From a virus: a stretch of DNA of 43,973 bases. A model generated the notes under the pieces. That model worked only from the letters and a program-made list of their open reading frames with translations. It did not search any database and had not been told where the DNA came from. This document shows positions 23,447 through 30,318 of this stretch, in pieces. Both the position numbers and the translations under genes were made by a program. The stretch spans positions 1 through 43,973 of the IMG/VR virus record IMGVR_UViG_3300027911_000025; one strand, given 5' to 3'. Position 1 is the stretch's first letter. The number at the start of each line of letters is the position of its first letter.

Positions 23447-25068
23447 AAACGGAGCGAGCGAAACCCGAATTCGCCCTCGATCCAGAGCTCCTCCTTGGCG
23501 CGCGTGATCGCCACGTACGCCAGGTTCGCCTCCTGCGTCATTTGCCACCCGCCCGAAACGCGCGGGTGAGGCAAAAGATCCGCCCGCAGAATCGCCGCGT
23601 ACCGTGCCTCGAGACCCTTGGCCCGGTGGATCGAGGAGAACACCACGCCCTCGGTCGGCTGCTCCGGGATCAGGGTGTTTAAGACCTGCTTTACTGCCTC
23701 CGCTGACGTGCTCCCTTTGCGGGTGATCAGCTCATCGGTCACGATCCGGACGCACTGGAGCCGGTCGAGCAAGGCGTCAATGGCAGCGTCCGAGGCGTCC
23801 GCCGCCTTTAGCTGCTCGAGCCGCCGCGACTCATAGAGCCCGATCGCCTGCATAATCGTGGCGTCCGAGTACTCATCAAGCGCCGCGATCGTGTCCACGT
23901 CCGCGAGCAGCTGCTCGGCAAACTCCCGGCCCCGGATGTAAACCGGCACCCGGCGCTTTAAGAGCTGGACCGCGGCCGACAAAAGAGGCGCGTTCGTGCG
24001 GCACATCACCAGCCACGGCTCCCGGAACGCTTGCCAGTCGCCGGCGGCCCGCGCGAGGATCTCGGTGCGGTCCGTCCACTCGACGTTCCCAAGTGGCGCA
24101 CCCGGCGCGGCCTCAATCTCCGGGACCAGGCGTTTGGCAAGCGCGATCACCGTGGTGGGACACCGGTAGCAGATGGAGAGCGGGAGCTCGCGCGCTTTGG
24201 TGCGCTCGATCACGTAATCAATGGAGCGGCAATCCGCCCCGGCGAATCCGTAAATCGCCTGGTGCCGATCCCCGACAAACCCGATCCGGCCACCGGGGGC
24301 CAAACACGAGAGCGCCAGCTCCAACTGGCACCGGTTCAAATCCTGCGCCTCGTCCACCAGGATGAGATTAAAGTGGGGCCGATCGATCTTCGCATCGGTC
24401 GCCGGCAGCCAGATCTGGTCGGCAAAGGCAACGTGCTCGCTCGGGCGGTACCGGCGTCCTTCGCGGTCCGGCTCCGGCATCCCGTCCCGTCCCCAGGTGA
24501 GCACCAGGCGCACCACGTCCACGACGGGCTCCAAAAAGTTCAGGGCGGGCAGCTCGACCTCGTAGTGCGCCGCGACCAGCATCAAGCTCTCGCGGGTCGG
24601 TTCGGTAAGCGTGGACTGGCAAAGCGAGACCAGCGTCCCGGCGCATTTATTGGCGACTTTGAACTTATCGTCCTTGCGGTCGGGTTTCGGGATCCGGCCG
24701 AGCCGAAACTGCTGGTTCCAGGCAGCGTCGAGCAGCCGGAAGTACTTCAGGTTATTCATGTAGCCCTGGCCCCGGACCTCGTAGTGAGCCCGAAGGATCC
24801 GAAACCCCATTGAATGGAAGGTGGAGATCGTAACGCCGGCCGGGAATCGCCCGATCTGCTGCCGGCGCGCCGTCTCCTCCGCGATCGCTTTGTTAAACGC
24901 CACGACCCAGGTGTTGCACTGCAAGGGTCCGGGGAGCAGCGCGATCGCCCTCTCGAGCGTGGTGGTTTTCCCGGACCCGGCGACCGCGGACACCACGAAG
25001 TTCCCCTGGCCGTGCACCAGGTGCTGGAACACGCCTTTCTGGTACCCCGAGGGTTCAAATTGACTCAT
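23440..25068 (-). CDS. UvrD/Rep-like superfamily 1 helicase
   Basis: I choose ATG 25068, overlapping the sigma gene stop as ATGA; the product is 542 residues. SF1 motifs in order: Walker A AVAGSGKTTT (28-37), STFHSMGF (motif Ia region, about 81), Walker B LVDEAQDLN (236-244), motif III GDRHQAIYGFAGA (265-277), motif V VFSSIHRAKGLEA (about residue 495), and motif VI LAYVAITRAKEEL near the C-terminus. It should be an ATP-driven 3'-5' DNA translocase acting in replication or recombination. It is shorter than cellular UvrD (about 720 residues), as is usual for phage versions, and lacks a nuclease domain. Confidence 0.9.
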   Translation of the reverse strand: MSQFEPSGYQKGVFQHLVHGQGNFVVSAVAGSGKTTTLERAIALLPGPLQCNTWVVAFNKAIAEETARRQQIGRFPAGVTISTFHSMGFRILRAHYEVRGQGYMNNLKYFRLLDAAWNQQFRLGRIPKPDRKDDKFKVANKCAGTLVSLCQSTLTEPTRESLMLVAAHYEVELPALNFLEPVVDVVRLVLTWGRDGMPEPDREGRRYRPSEHVAFADQIWLPATDAKIDRPHFNLILVDEAQDLNRCQLELALSCLAPGGRIGFVGDRHQAIYGFAGADCRSIDYVIERTKARELPLSICYRCPTTVIALAKRLVPEIEAAPGAPLGNVEWTDRTEILARAAGDWQAFREPWLVMCRTNAPLLSAAVQLLKRRVPVYIRGREFAEQLLADVDTIAALDEYSDATIMQAIGLYESRRLEQLKAADASDAAIDALLDRLQCVRIVTDELITRKGSTSAEAVKQVLNTLIPEQPTEGVVFSSIHRAKGLEARYAAILRADLLPHPRVSGGWQMTQEANLAYVAITRAKEELWIEGEFGFRSLRLS

Positions 25069-25727
25069 AGGGTGACCATCCTTTCGGCGATGCGCCGGGA
25101 GCGTTCCAGCGCCGACTGCCGGATCTGGCGGATGCGTTCGCGGGAAAGATTCCATCGCTTGCCGCATTCCTCGTACGTGTCGCCCTCAAAGGTCGCAAGC
25201 AAAATCGCCCGGTCGCGTGGGTCCAGATGCCGCAGTACTTGCGCCAGCACCAGGCGGTCCAGGATCCTGCCCGCATGATCCGGAGTGGTGGCCAGGTTCC
25301 AGGCGTGCTCGGCGCTGGTGCCGTCCTGGTCGCCCGAGGAGGGCTCTGAGAGCGAGGCGCACACCATCGCGGCGACCGGTTCCCCTTTGAGGCGGCCTTC
25401 GGCGTAGGCGGCCGGGAAACGCACGATCCGGTTCGGGGACCGGTAGATAAAGCCCGCGCACTTGTGCTGCAAGGCGTTGTAGATGTGGCTGGTGATCGAG
25501 CAGCCGCCCGGTATCACCTTGTAGGTGCGGATCGCATCAAGGGCGAAAAGGCGACACTCGGCCACCGCCTCGTCAAAGGTAAGGGAGGCGAGCGCGCCCA
25601 CGATGTGTTGCTGGGTCAGTTTGCCCGCAAACTTTTTGATCATCGGGTCCACCTGGGCGAGGATCTGCTCGGTTTGGTCACGTTCCTGTCGCCCAGGACG
25701 GCGAATGGAGTCACGCTTGCGTTTCAT
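25065..25727 (-). CDS. Phage-encoded RNA polymerase sigma factor
   Basis: A 220-residue protein from ATG 25727. Residues 50-100 resemble sigma region 2 (AECRLFALDAIRTYK, then SITSHIYNALQHKCAGFI). Residues about 165-215 are a clear region 4 helix-turn-helix: LDPRDRAILLATFEGDTYEECGKRWNLSRERIRQIRQ (in two parts, about 167-203). It would direct host RNA polymerase to phage promoters, most simply those of the late rightward genes. The gene begins six bases after a run of ten G on the coding strand, which also acts as a purine-rich ribosome site. It overlaps the upstream gene by 17 bases and the helicase by ATGA. Confidence 0.85.
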   Translation of the reverse strand: MKRKRDSIRRPGRQERDQTEQILAQVDPMIKKFAGKLTQQHIVGALASLTFDEAVAECRLFALDAIRTYKVIPGGCSITSHIYNALQHKCAGFIYRSPNRIVRFPAAYAEGRLKGEPVAAMVCASLSEPSSGDQDGTSAEHAWNLATTPDHAGRILDRLVLAQVLRHLDPRDRAILLATFEGDTYEECGKRWNLSRERIRQIRQSALERSRRIAERMVTL

Positions 25728-26631
25728 TTATCGCCCCCCCCCCTTCCCGCCGGAGGTTGCTGGTGCGCACCTCCCAGGTGCCATTGTTTCGGCGTTCGTG
25801 GCGCTCGATCACTTTTGCGTTTTGGGGGACGGCCTCGCGTACGGAAATCGTCGTGTACTTACCGCCCCGCAGATGCACCAGGTCAAAGCGTCCGCCAGGG
25901 ATGTTGAAAACACGCCTGGCTTCCGCGACCGCTTCCTGGATGGAGTTGGCACGCTCGATCGCCTCCGGGGACAGGTCTTCCAGAGCGGGGGATACTGGGG
26001 CAACGAAAGCCTCCGGTATCAGCTCTCGCAGCTTAGGTATCATCGGACCGGTTGGCTTTGTGGTCCCTTTTACCCAGTTGTAGGCCGTTTGCGCGTTGAT
26101 CCCGAGCATCCTTGCAAGTCCTGGGGTGTTGATGGCGCGCGCCTCCATAGCCTGTTTCAGAGCCTCTGCCGAGAAGTCTCCCGGCATGGGCGGCAGGGGA
26201 TTCGCCTTGCAGTACTTCACGAATTCGCCCGCTTTTACAGATAGGGGATCCCCGGACGCGATGGCGTAGTCGGCGAGCGTTTGCGGCTCCGGATCCGGAA
26301 CGGGGGGCTCCGGAGCGGGCGGCAGATCGACCACGGCCGGGGCGGTCACTGTGCAGGTATAGCCGCCCCCTACCGCGACCTGGCCGAGGCTCCCCGGCAA
26401 CGGCTCCCAGCGGGTGGGCGCATCCACCACGTCTGCGGAATCGAGCTCGAGCATGACCTGGCGCGCGGCGGCGATGATCGCGTCGTAGCGCTCCAAAAGG
26501 AAACCGGTCACGCAGTCGGATTCGTCTCTCATTTCGAGGAGAGCGATCTGGAGGAGCAGGTTCTCGAGGGGATCGACCGGGGCGTACCGCTGCCAGATCA
26601 GATTCTCGTAGCGCTTAGCGATAGCGATCAT
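25711..26631 (-). CDS. Early DNA-binding-type protein with HTH
   Basis: The start is ATG 26631 (MIAIAKRYENL), inside the end of the small membrane gene. The 306-residue product has an N-terminal helical part, a proline-rich linker near residues 103-116 (PPAPEPPVPDPEP), and a helix-turn-helix at about 155-203 (ARAINTPGLARMLGINAQTAYNWVKG). A C-terminal beta domain follows (IPGGRFDLVHLRGGKYTTI). The HTH is of the phage or plasmid replication-initiator and regulator kind. A role as origin binder or early regulator is possible; the family is not recognised. The last codons contain the ten-G run before the sigma gene. Confidence 0.65.
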   Translation of the reverse strand: MIAIAKRYENLIWQRYAPVDPLENLLLQIALLEMRDESDCVTGFLLERYDAIIAAARQVMLELDSADVVDAPTRWEPLPGSLGQVAVGGGYTCTVTAPAVVDLPPAPEPPVPDPEPQTLADYAIASGDPLSVKAGEFVKYCKANPLPPMPGDFSAEALKQAMEARAINTPGLARMLGINAQTAYNWVKGTTKPTGPMIPKLRELIPEAFVAPVSPALEDLSPEAIERANSIQEAVAEARRVFNIPGGRFDLVHLRGGKYTTISVREAVPQNAKVIERHERRNNGTWEVRTSNLRREGGGAINETQA

Positions 26632-26770
26632 GCTTTTCCTCCAGTCGGATCGAAAGATACGCGGCCATGACAAGCACCACCATCGCGGCGTCATCGGGAG
26701 CACCTTTGAGCAGGCAATAGAGCGCGCCAAAGGCGAAAGAAAAAAAGAAGATCATGTCAGGGATGGTCAC
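26615..26770 (-). CDS. Small two-helix membrane protein (51 residues)
   Basis: A GTG at 26770 overlaps the stop of the SWIM gene as GTGA and has GGAGG ten bases before it, so this short frame is very likely real. The product has two hydrophobic helices: MIFFFSFAFGALYCLL (about 6-21) and AMVVLVMAAYLSI (about 28-41), followed by a charged end, RLEEKHDRYR. It overlaps the next start by 17 bases. Such peptides in early operons may affect the host membrane or superinfection. No function is known. Confidence 0.7.
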   Translation of the reverse strand: MTIPDMIFFFSFAFGALYCLLKGAPDDAAMVVLVMAAYLSIRLEEKHDRYR

Positions 26771-27399
26771 GGGGTCGCCTCCAGTCCGAGCTCCGTGAGG
26801 AGTGTGCGCTCCTCGGAGGTGCACTCGGGTCCCATCAAGCCCTGGCGGTTCGAGCGGTAAATGGCGAACCGGTGGTCTTTTTCGTACCAGCGGATGATAA
26901 AGACGCGCAGGCCCGGACAGTGCGAGGGGATCCGGGTGGCTTCCTGGATCGGGGCGAGCGCCCAGTTGTATGTGACGCCCCCTTGCCACCGGGCCGCGTA
27001 GCAGTACTCCTGGCGGCGGATGATCTCGCTCGGCGAAAGCGGCGCCGGTGCGTGATCGGGCACGGTGACCTTCACGGGCTGGGGGAGCAGCGGGCCAAGC
27101 AGCGCCACCGCTTCCGCGATCGAGGTGAGGACCGCGATTTTGTGTTTGCAGTCCCCGAGGCTGGCAAAGGCGGGACAGCTGCAGGTGCCCTGGCAGATAT
27201 CCACCGTGTAACCCTCGATATAGGTGCCGTCTTTTTTGATCAGCGGGACGGGGCGGCGGACAAAGTAGATGCCGGGGGTGTCGGTGGTTTCTACCTTGTA
27301 GCCTTCGGACAGGAGCGAGGTGGCGCGGATCTGCGTGGTCCGGAGCGCCTGCCACTCGGAAGCGTTAAAGGCGACTTCGCCGTTTGGTGCCTGGGTCAT
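26767..27399 (-). CDS. SWIM zinc-finger protein
   Basis: From ATG 27399 (ATGA overlap with the upstream gene) the product has 210 residues. The zinc signature of the SWIM domain, CxCx(n)CxH, is complete: cysteines 73 and 75 in GTCSCPAF, cysteine 84 and histidine 86 in DCKHK. SWIM domains bind DNA or protein partners and occur beside helicases and recombination factors. The N-terminal 60 residues form the usual strand pair before the zinc site (GYKVETTDTPGIYFVRR). The C-terminal half is unassigned. In this operon it may assist the helicase or resolvase. Confidence 0.8.
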   Translation of the reverse strand: MTQAPNGEVAFNASEWQALRTTQIRATSLLSEGYKVETTDTPGIYFVRRPVPLIKKDGTYIEGYTVDICQGTCSCPAFASLGDCKHKIAVLTSIAEAVALLGPLLPQPVKVTVPDHAPAPLSPSEIIRRQEYCYAARWQGGVTYNWALAPIQEATRIPSHCPGLRVFIIRWYEKDHRFAIYRSNRQGLMGPECTSEERTLLTELGLEATP

Positions 27400-27692
27400 T
27401 TTTGTGCCCTCCATGCGTCCCATTGCGCGCCAAAGCTTGCCATCACCGACGGGTACCGGTCCTCACCGACCAGGGCCAGGATCGCGGCTTTCATCGCGGC
27501 CATCGCCCAGTCTGCCCCGTCTTTGTCGTCGCTGGTCGCGCTGATCCGGAACTCGGACGTGAGTGTTACTGCCTCGGTTTTGCCAAAGGCTATCGAGAGG
27601 CGAAAGGTGGCAAGTGGTGGAAGCTCCGGTTCACTTTGTGTGGTGGTTTCACTCTCATCGCCATTTAGTGGTATAACAGAATCAGAAAGCAA
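27396..27692 (-). CDS. Small unknown early protein (TTG start)
   Basis: The frame has no ATG near its 5' end. A TTG at 27692 lies nine bases after a strong GAGGAGG, so I take that as the start. The 98-residue product has an acidic N-terminus, a strand pair (ATFRLSIAFGKTEAVTLTSEFRI) and a C-terminal helix (DWAMAAMKAAILALVG). I recognise no family. It is the first gene after the XRE repressor gene, and its leader contains the 8-bp hairpin at 27709-27726. Confidence 0.6.
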   Translation of the reverse strand: MLSDSVIPLNGDESETTTQSEPELPPLATFRLSIAFGKTEAVTLTSEFRISATSDDKDGADWAMAAMKAAILALVGEDRYPSVMASFGAQWDAWRAQK

Positions 27693-27708
27693 GATGACAA
27701 TCCTCCTC

Positions 27709-27726
27709 GACGAAACAAGTTTCGTC
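27709..27726. promoter_or_regulatory. 18-bp palindrome/hairpin before the SD of the 98-residue gene
   Basis: GACGAAAC-AA-GTTTCGTC is a perfect inverted repeat immediately upstream of GAGGAGG on the transcribed strand. It may be an operator or a leader hairpin. Confidence 0.5.
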
Positions 27727-27740
27727 CGGCCTGGCAGCGT

Positions 27741-28046
27741 TTACCGACGCGCCAGGCTTTTCTTTTGGTAAGAAAAGCCCCGGCCGGACGTACCGACCGG
27801 GGTCGCTCCGGTCGCCGTGCTCCGGTCGCTGTCGGCAGCGACTTGACCAGGCGAATGGAGTTCAGTCGCCTTTCGCAGGGCAACTTCGGTAAGGCTGATC
27901 CCGAGCACGCTCGCGAGCCGGCAAGCGATGGTCTCGCAGGGGATGCAGCCCGATTCGTAGCGGCGGATGGTGGAGACCGAGAGACCTGCGCGCTTCGCGA
28001 GCTCTGCCTGCGTGATGCCCAGGCGGGCGCGGGCGGGTCCGATCAT
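27741..28046 (-). CDS. XRE-family HTH regulator (Cro-like)
   Basis: A 101-residue protein from ATG 28046, overlapping the upstream stop as ATGA. Residues 1-55 are a classic XRE helix-turn-helix: ARLGITQAELAKRAGLSVSTIRRYESG followed by ACRLASVLGISL. The tail is unstructured and basic. Being the second gene of the leftward operon, opposite the S24 repressor-like gene, it is placed as phage Cro is. Its codons at 27867-27886 are nearly duplicated at 29021-29040 upstream of the integrase. Confidence 0.85.
   Translation of the reverse strand: MIGPARARLGITQAELAKRAGLSVSTIRRYESGCIPCETIACRLASVLGISLTEVALRKATELHSPGQVAADSDRSTATGATPVGTSGRGFSYQKKSLARR
27867..27886. repeat. 20-bp imperfect direct repeat, copy A (partner 29021-29040)
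   Basis: CGCCTTTCGCAGGGCAACTT here and the same sequence with one change (T for C) at 29021-29040. Copy A lies in the XRE gene. Confidence 0.8.
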
Positions 28047-28243
28047 TGCGCCGCCGCCTGGGCTTCCATGTCTTTGCGCACCAGACGACGCTGCAGATGC
28101 CGGCGGGTGTCGAGCCGGTAGCCTGCGTCATCAAGCTGCTTTAACAGCTTTCGGTAGTGGGTCCCACACCGGCGGGCGATTTCAAGCACGGGCACACCCT
28201 CGCGGACCCACCCGTCCACATTCTGGATCTGTTCCGGGGTCAT
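28043..28243 (-). CDS. Small HTH protein, first gene of the leftward operon
   Basis: From ATG 28243 the product is 66 residues. Residues 14-45 form a helix-turn-helix of the resolvase or transposase-like type (WVREGVPVLEIARRCGTHY). The rest is basic (HLQRRLVRKDMEAQ). The start is close to the operator palindrome at 28254-28270, so it is the first product after induction. The ribosome site is weak (AGGA nine bases before the ATG). It may be an early regulator or excision helper. Confidence 0.6.
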   Translation of the reverse strand: MTPEQIQNVDGWVREGVPVLEIARRCGTHYRKLLKQLDDAGYRLDTRRHLQRRLVRKDMEAQAAAQ

Positions 28244-28358
28244 TTTCCATCCTGTCAAAAAAACTTTGACGAAATGATACCCCATCAAGTGGGCATCTGC
28301 CACGGCGGATGCTGGAAAGGAGCGAGAAAACGTAGCCCGGTATCTGCGTGGCGCCGGT
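28244..28358. promoter_or_regulatory. Divergent immunity control region
   Basis: These 115 bases separate the leftward operon from the rightward S24 gene. A 17-bp palindrome GTCAAA-AAAAC-TTTGAC sits at 28254-28270. A leftward -10-like TATCAT is read at 28277-28272 (minus strand), without a good -35. No clear rightward promoter is seen. Confidence 0.5.
28254..28270. promoter_or_regulatory. 17-bp palindromic operator candidate
   Basis: GTCAAA and TTTGAC are exact reverse complements separated by five bases, in the divergent control region. The sequence resembles the 19-bp palindrome at 23428-23446. Confidence 0.6.
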
Positions 28359-28841
28359 ATGGACGAGTATGTTCGTCTGGTGGACCGACCAAGCGTCGCG
28401 GACGATCCGCTGCTCTCAATTGCGGAGGACCTGCCCGCCGGTGTGTCCGCCCAGCTTTTGATCGGCATGGAGGCAATTGTGGATGTAGGCGCCAATATGG
28501 AGCGGCTTACACCAGGTGACGATGATAGCGCCGAGCCACTGCAATTCGGGGGACACGTGCGCGTGATGCGGATCCGAAACGACTGCATGTGCCCGCTCTT
28601 AAACCCCGGTGACGTGGTTTTTCTCACTGGACCGGAAACGGTTCAATCAGGCGACATCGTAGTAGCCGCTGTTGATGTGTTTTATCGAACCTGTAAGATA
28701 ATTCGGTTCACTGGAGAAAGTGCGTACCTGGAGCCGACCAACGGCGAGGGACGCATCAATGAGGATCGGTTTACGGTGCTTGGGGTCGTCAAGTACCGAC
28801 TGCAGCCGATTTCCGAGCGGACGAATAATACCGTCCATTAG
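28359..28841 (+). CDS. S24 (LexA/CI/UmuD-like) repressor-fold protein with Cys at the serine position
   Basis: The 160-residue product has the S24 core in its last 95 residues: HVRVMRIRNDCMCPLLNPGD, then SGDIVVAAVD, TCKIIRF and a final LGVVKYRL. In LexA and CI the first motif is GDSM.P with the nucleophilic serine. Here the equivalent residue 76 is cysteine (NDCM). The paired lysine is present (113). I see no N-terminal DNA-binding domain; the frame is open 78 bases further upstream but gives no HTH and no usual start codon. It may be a stand-alone S24 domain like UmuD, a modified CI, or a repressor cut short. It is divergent from the early operon. Confidence 0.75.
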   Translation: MDEYVRLVDRPSVADDPLLSIAEDLPAGVSAQLLIGMEAIVDVGANMERLTPGDDDSAEPLQFGGHVRVMRIRNDCMCPLLNPGDVVFLTGPETVQSGDIVVAAVDVFYRTCKIIRFTGESAYLEPTNGEGRINEDRFTVLGVVKYRLQPISERTNNTVH

Positions 28842-28927
28842 GATTCCTCCCCAGCCTCGTTTGCTTCCCTGCGTTAGGCGTGCTTTGAGAGCGTATTCCC
28901 ATTTCTAAGGTCTTTTTGGGCTACGTC

Positions 28928-28972
28928 CCTTTCAAGGAGGAAACCACCGGTTCAAGTCCGGTACGGGGTACC
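28928..28972 (+). other. attP core: 3' half of a tRNA-Glu(UUC) gene
   Basis: These 45 bases read as the 3' half of a tRNA. There is a seven-base anticodon loop CTTTCAA (anticodon TTC at 28931-28933), the 3' anticodon strand GAGGA, a T-arm ACCGG-TTCAAGT-CCGGT, the acceptor strand ACGGGGT and then ACC. No 5' half precedes it. A phage copy of a tRNA 3' half, 80 bases before an integrase gene, is the usual form of an attachment site: integration restores the host tRNA. The U at position 72 fits tRNA-Glu, which often has a G1-U72 pair. Confidence 0.85.
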
Positions 28973-29020
28973 TTTCTGATAAAAACTGTAAGTTATTAAT
29001 ACTCGGTCACACAACCAAAA

Positions 29021-29040
29021 CGCCTTTCGCAGGGTAACTT
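29021..29040. repeat. 20-bp imperfect direct repeat, copy B
   Basis: CGCCTTTCGCAGGGTAACTT matches 27867-27886 at 19 of 20 positions. This copy is non-coding, just upstream of the integrase. Confidence 0.8.
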
Positions 29041-29052
29041 TCATTCAAGGAA

Positions 29053-30096
29053 GTGCCCAAATTGACTCTTAAGATTCCTCCCTCTCGTGTTTTGAAGCGA
29101 GCAAGGGTTTACCAGGCGCCGCTCCCGGCGCGTGTCGGTGTCGCCACGATTCGTCTGCCCGAACTTGGCCAGGCGTGGGATCTGGATGCGCGTGCTGCGG
29201 GACTTTCGGCCCGTTACCGAGACACCCAGCGCGAAGTCCTCCAGCGCCTCACGTGGTATCTTTCGCGCGAGCGGATTGGCACGCTTGACCAGGCGGCGCT
29301 GCGCCGGTTCTTCGCATACCTCCAGGGCGCGCACCTCGAGCCCGGCGGCCGCTGGGACGCCGGAGATACCCGCTCGCGCGCTCCGCTTTCGGATTCCACA
29401 TTGAAGGACTGGTACCGGCGCGTCCGGACGTTTCTCAACTGGCTGGTCGAGCAGCACGTGGTGGATACCTCACCGCTCGGTGGGGTCCGCCAGCCGATCC
29501 ACCGCACGTCCGGGCTCGGTTTCCACGTGTTCACCCAGGACGAGATCCGCCGGCTCCAGGCGGCCGCCCAGGGGCCGAGGGATGTGGCACTGGTGCTGCT
29601 CCTCCTGGACACGGGGCTCCGGGCCACCGAGGTGTGCGGGCTGGTCTGGGGGGATCTGGACCTGGTCGCGCGCCGGGCGAATGTCCGGGCGGAAAACGCG
29701 AAGGGCGGCCGGGTCCGGGCCGTGCACTGGTCGCGTCGCACCGGGTCGGCCTTGTGGCGCTGGATCCAGGCGCTCGGCGGCCAGGACCCGGACGCGCCGG
29801 TGTTCCCCTCAATCGGGAATAAGTCGCGCGGTCAGGCGTTGACGCGGGTGGGGCTCGGAAAGCTTTGCGCCCGGCTCGGGGCAGACGCAGCCGTTCCCCA
29901 TTGCCACCCGCACACCTTCCGCCACACGTTTGCCACGTTGTTCCTTTTGTCCGGCGGGCAGCAACGAACGCTGATGGAGCTGATGGGCCACACGTCCCTT
30001 TCGATGACGATGCGCTACGTTCGGTTCACGGGTGCGGACCTCGCCGCCCAGGCCCGCGTGCACTCCCCGGTGGAGTACGCCCACCGGCGCCGGTAA
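29053..30096 (+). CDS. int: Tyrosine recombinase integrase
   Basis: The frame starts at GTG 29053 (347 residues), but AAGGAA is only one or two bases before it. A TTG at 29062 has better spacing and may be the true start. An N-terminal SAM-like core-binding domain covers residues about 50-145. The catalytic residues of tyrosine recombinases are all present: arginine 190 (TGLRATEV), lysine 217 (NAKGGR), histidine 287 and arginine 290 (HTFRH), histidine 313 (LMGHTS) and tyrosine 322 (TMRYVRF). The length and HTFRH/GHTS style are close to XerC/D-like phage integrases. It would recombine the neighbouring attP with a host tRNA-Glu gene. Confidence 0.93.
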   Translation: MPKLTLKIPPSRVLKRARVYQAPLPARVGVATIRLPELGQAWDLDARAAGLSARYRDTQREVLQRLTWYLSRERIGTLDQAALRRFFAYLQGAHLEPGGRWDAGDTRSRAPLSDSTLKDWYRRVRTFLNWLVEQHVVDTSPLGGVRQPIHRTSGLGFHVFTQDEIRRLQAAAQGPRDVALVLLLLDTGLRATEVCGLVWGDLDLVARRANVRAENAKGGRVRAVHWSRRTGSALWRWIQALGGQDPDAPVFPSIGNKSRGQALTRVGLGKLCARLGADAAVPHCHPHTFRHTFATLFLLSGGQQRTLMELMGHTSLSMTMRYVRFTGADLAAQARVHSPVEYAHRRR

Positions 30097-30109
30097 GTGT
30101 ATTTTGTAC

Positions 30110-30152
30110 AGGGGACACTTGAGGCATTTAGGGGACACTTTGGGGGACACTT
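30110..30152 (+). repeat. Three direct GGGGACACTT iterons
   Basis: The 10-mer occurs three times within 43 bases, starting at 30111, 30131 and 30143, right after the integrase stop. More copies in both orientations follow at 30416-30481. The layout resembles binding-site arrays for a replication or regulatory protein. Confidence 0.7.
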
Positions 30153-30178
30153 ATATGTCTAGTCTCCCCCAAACGCAT

Positions 30179-30205
30179 TGATACCTGATACCGGTAATTG
30201 ATACT
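30179..30205 (+). repeat. TGATAC triple repeat
   Basis: TGATACC at 30179-30185 and 30186-30192, and TGATACT at 30199-30205. GGTATAC at 30212-30218 is a near-inverted copy. Confidence 0.6.
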
Positions 30206-30270
30206 TATTTCGGTATACATTTCTGCACTGGGGGAGAGTAGGGGAGACTTTTTACGAATATCTCCTAACA

Positions 30271-30318
30271 TGCGCGCGGGTTTATACCTCGCGCGCGCAC
30301 GCACGCACGCGCACATAA
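30271..30318. repeat. GC hairpin and alternating CG/CA tract
   Basis: TGCGCGCG and CGCGCGCGCA flank GGTTTATACC, giving a near-perfect stem at 30271-30300. The right arm continues as CGCACGCACGCACGCGCAC, an alternating purine-pyrimidine tract. There is no T-run after it. Confidence 0.6.

Noticed and set aside
25711-25743. Frameshift fusion of the HTH protein with the sigma factor at the G-run
   Set aside because: In the sigma frame a TAA stop lies directly before the sigma ATG, so slippage in the G-run would not join the two proteins.
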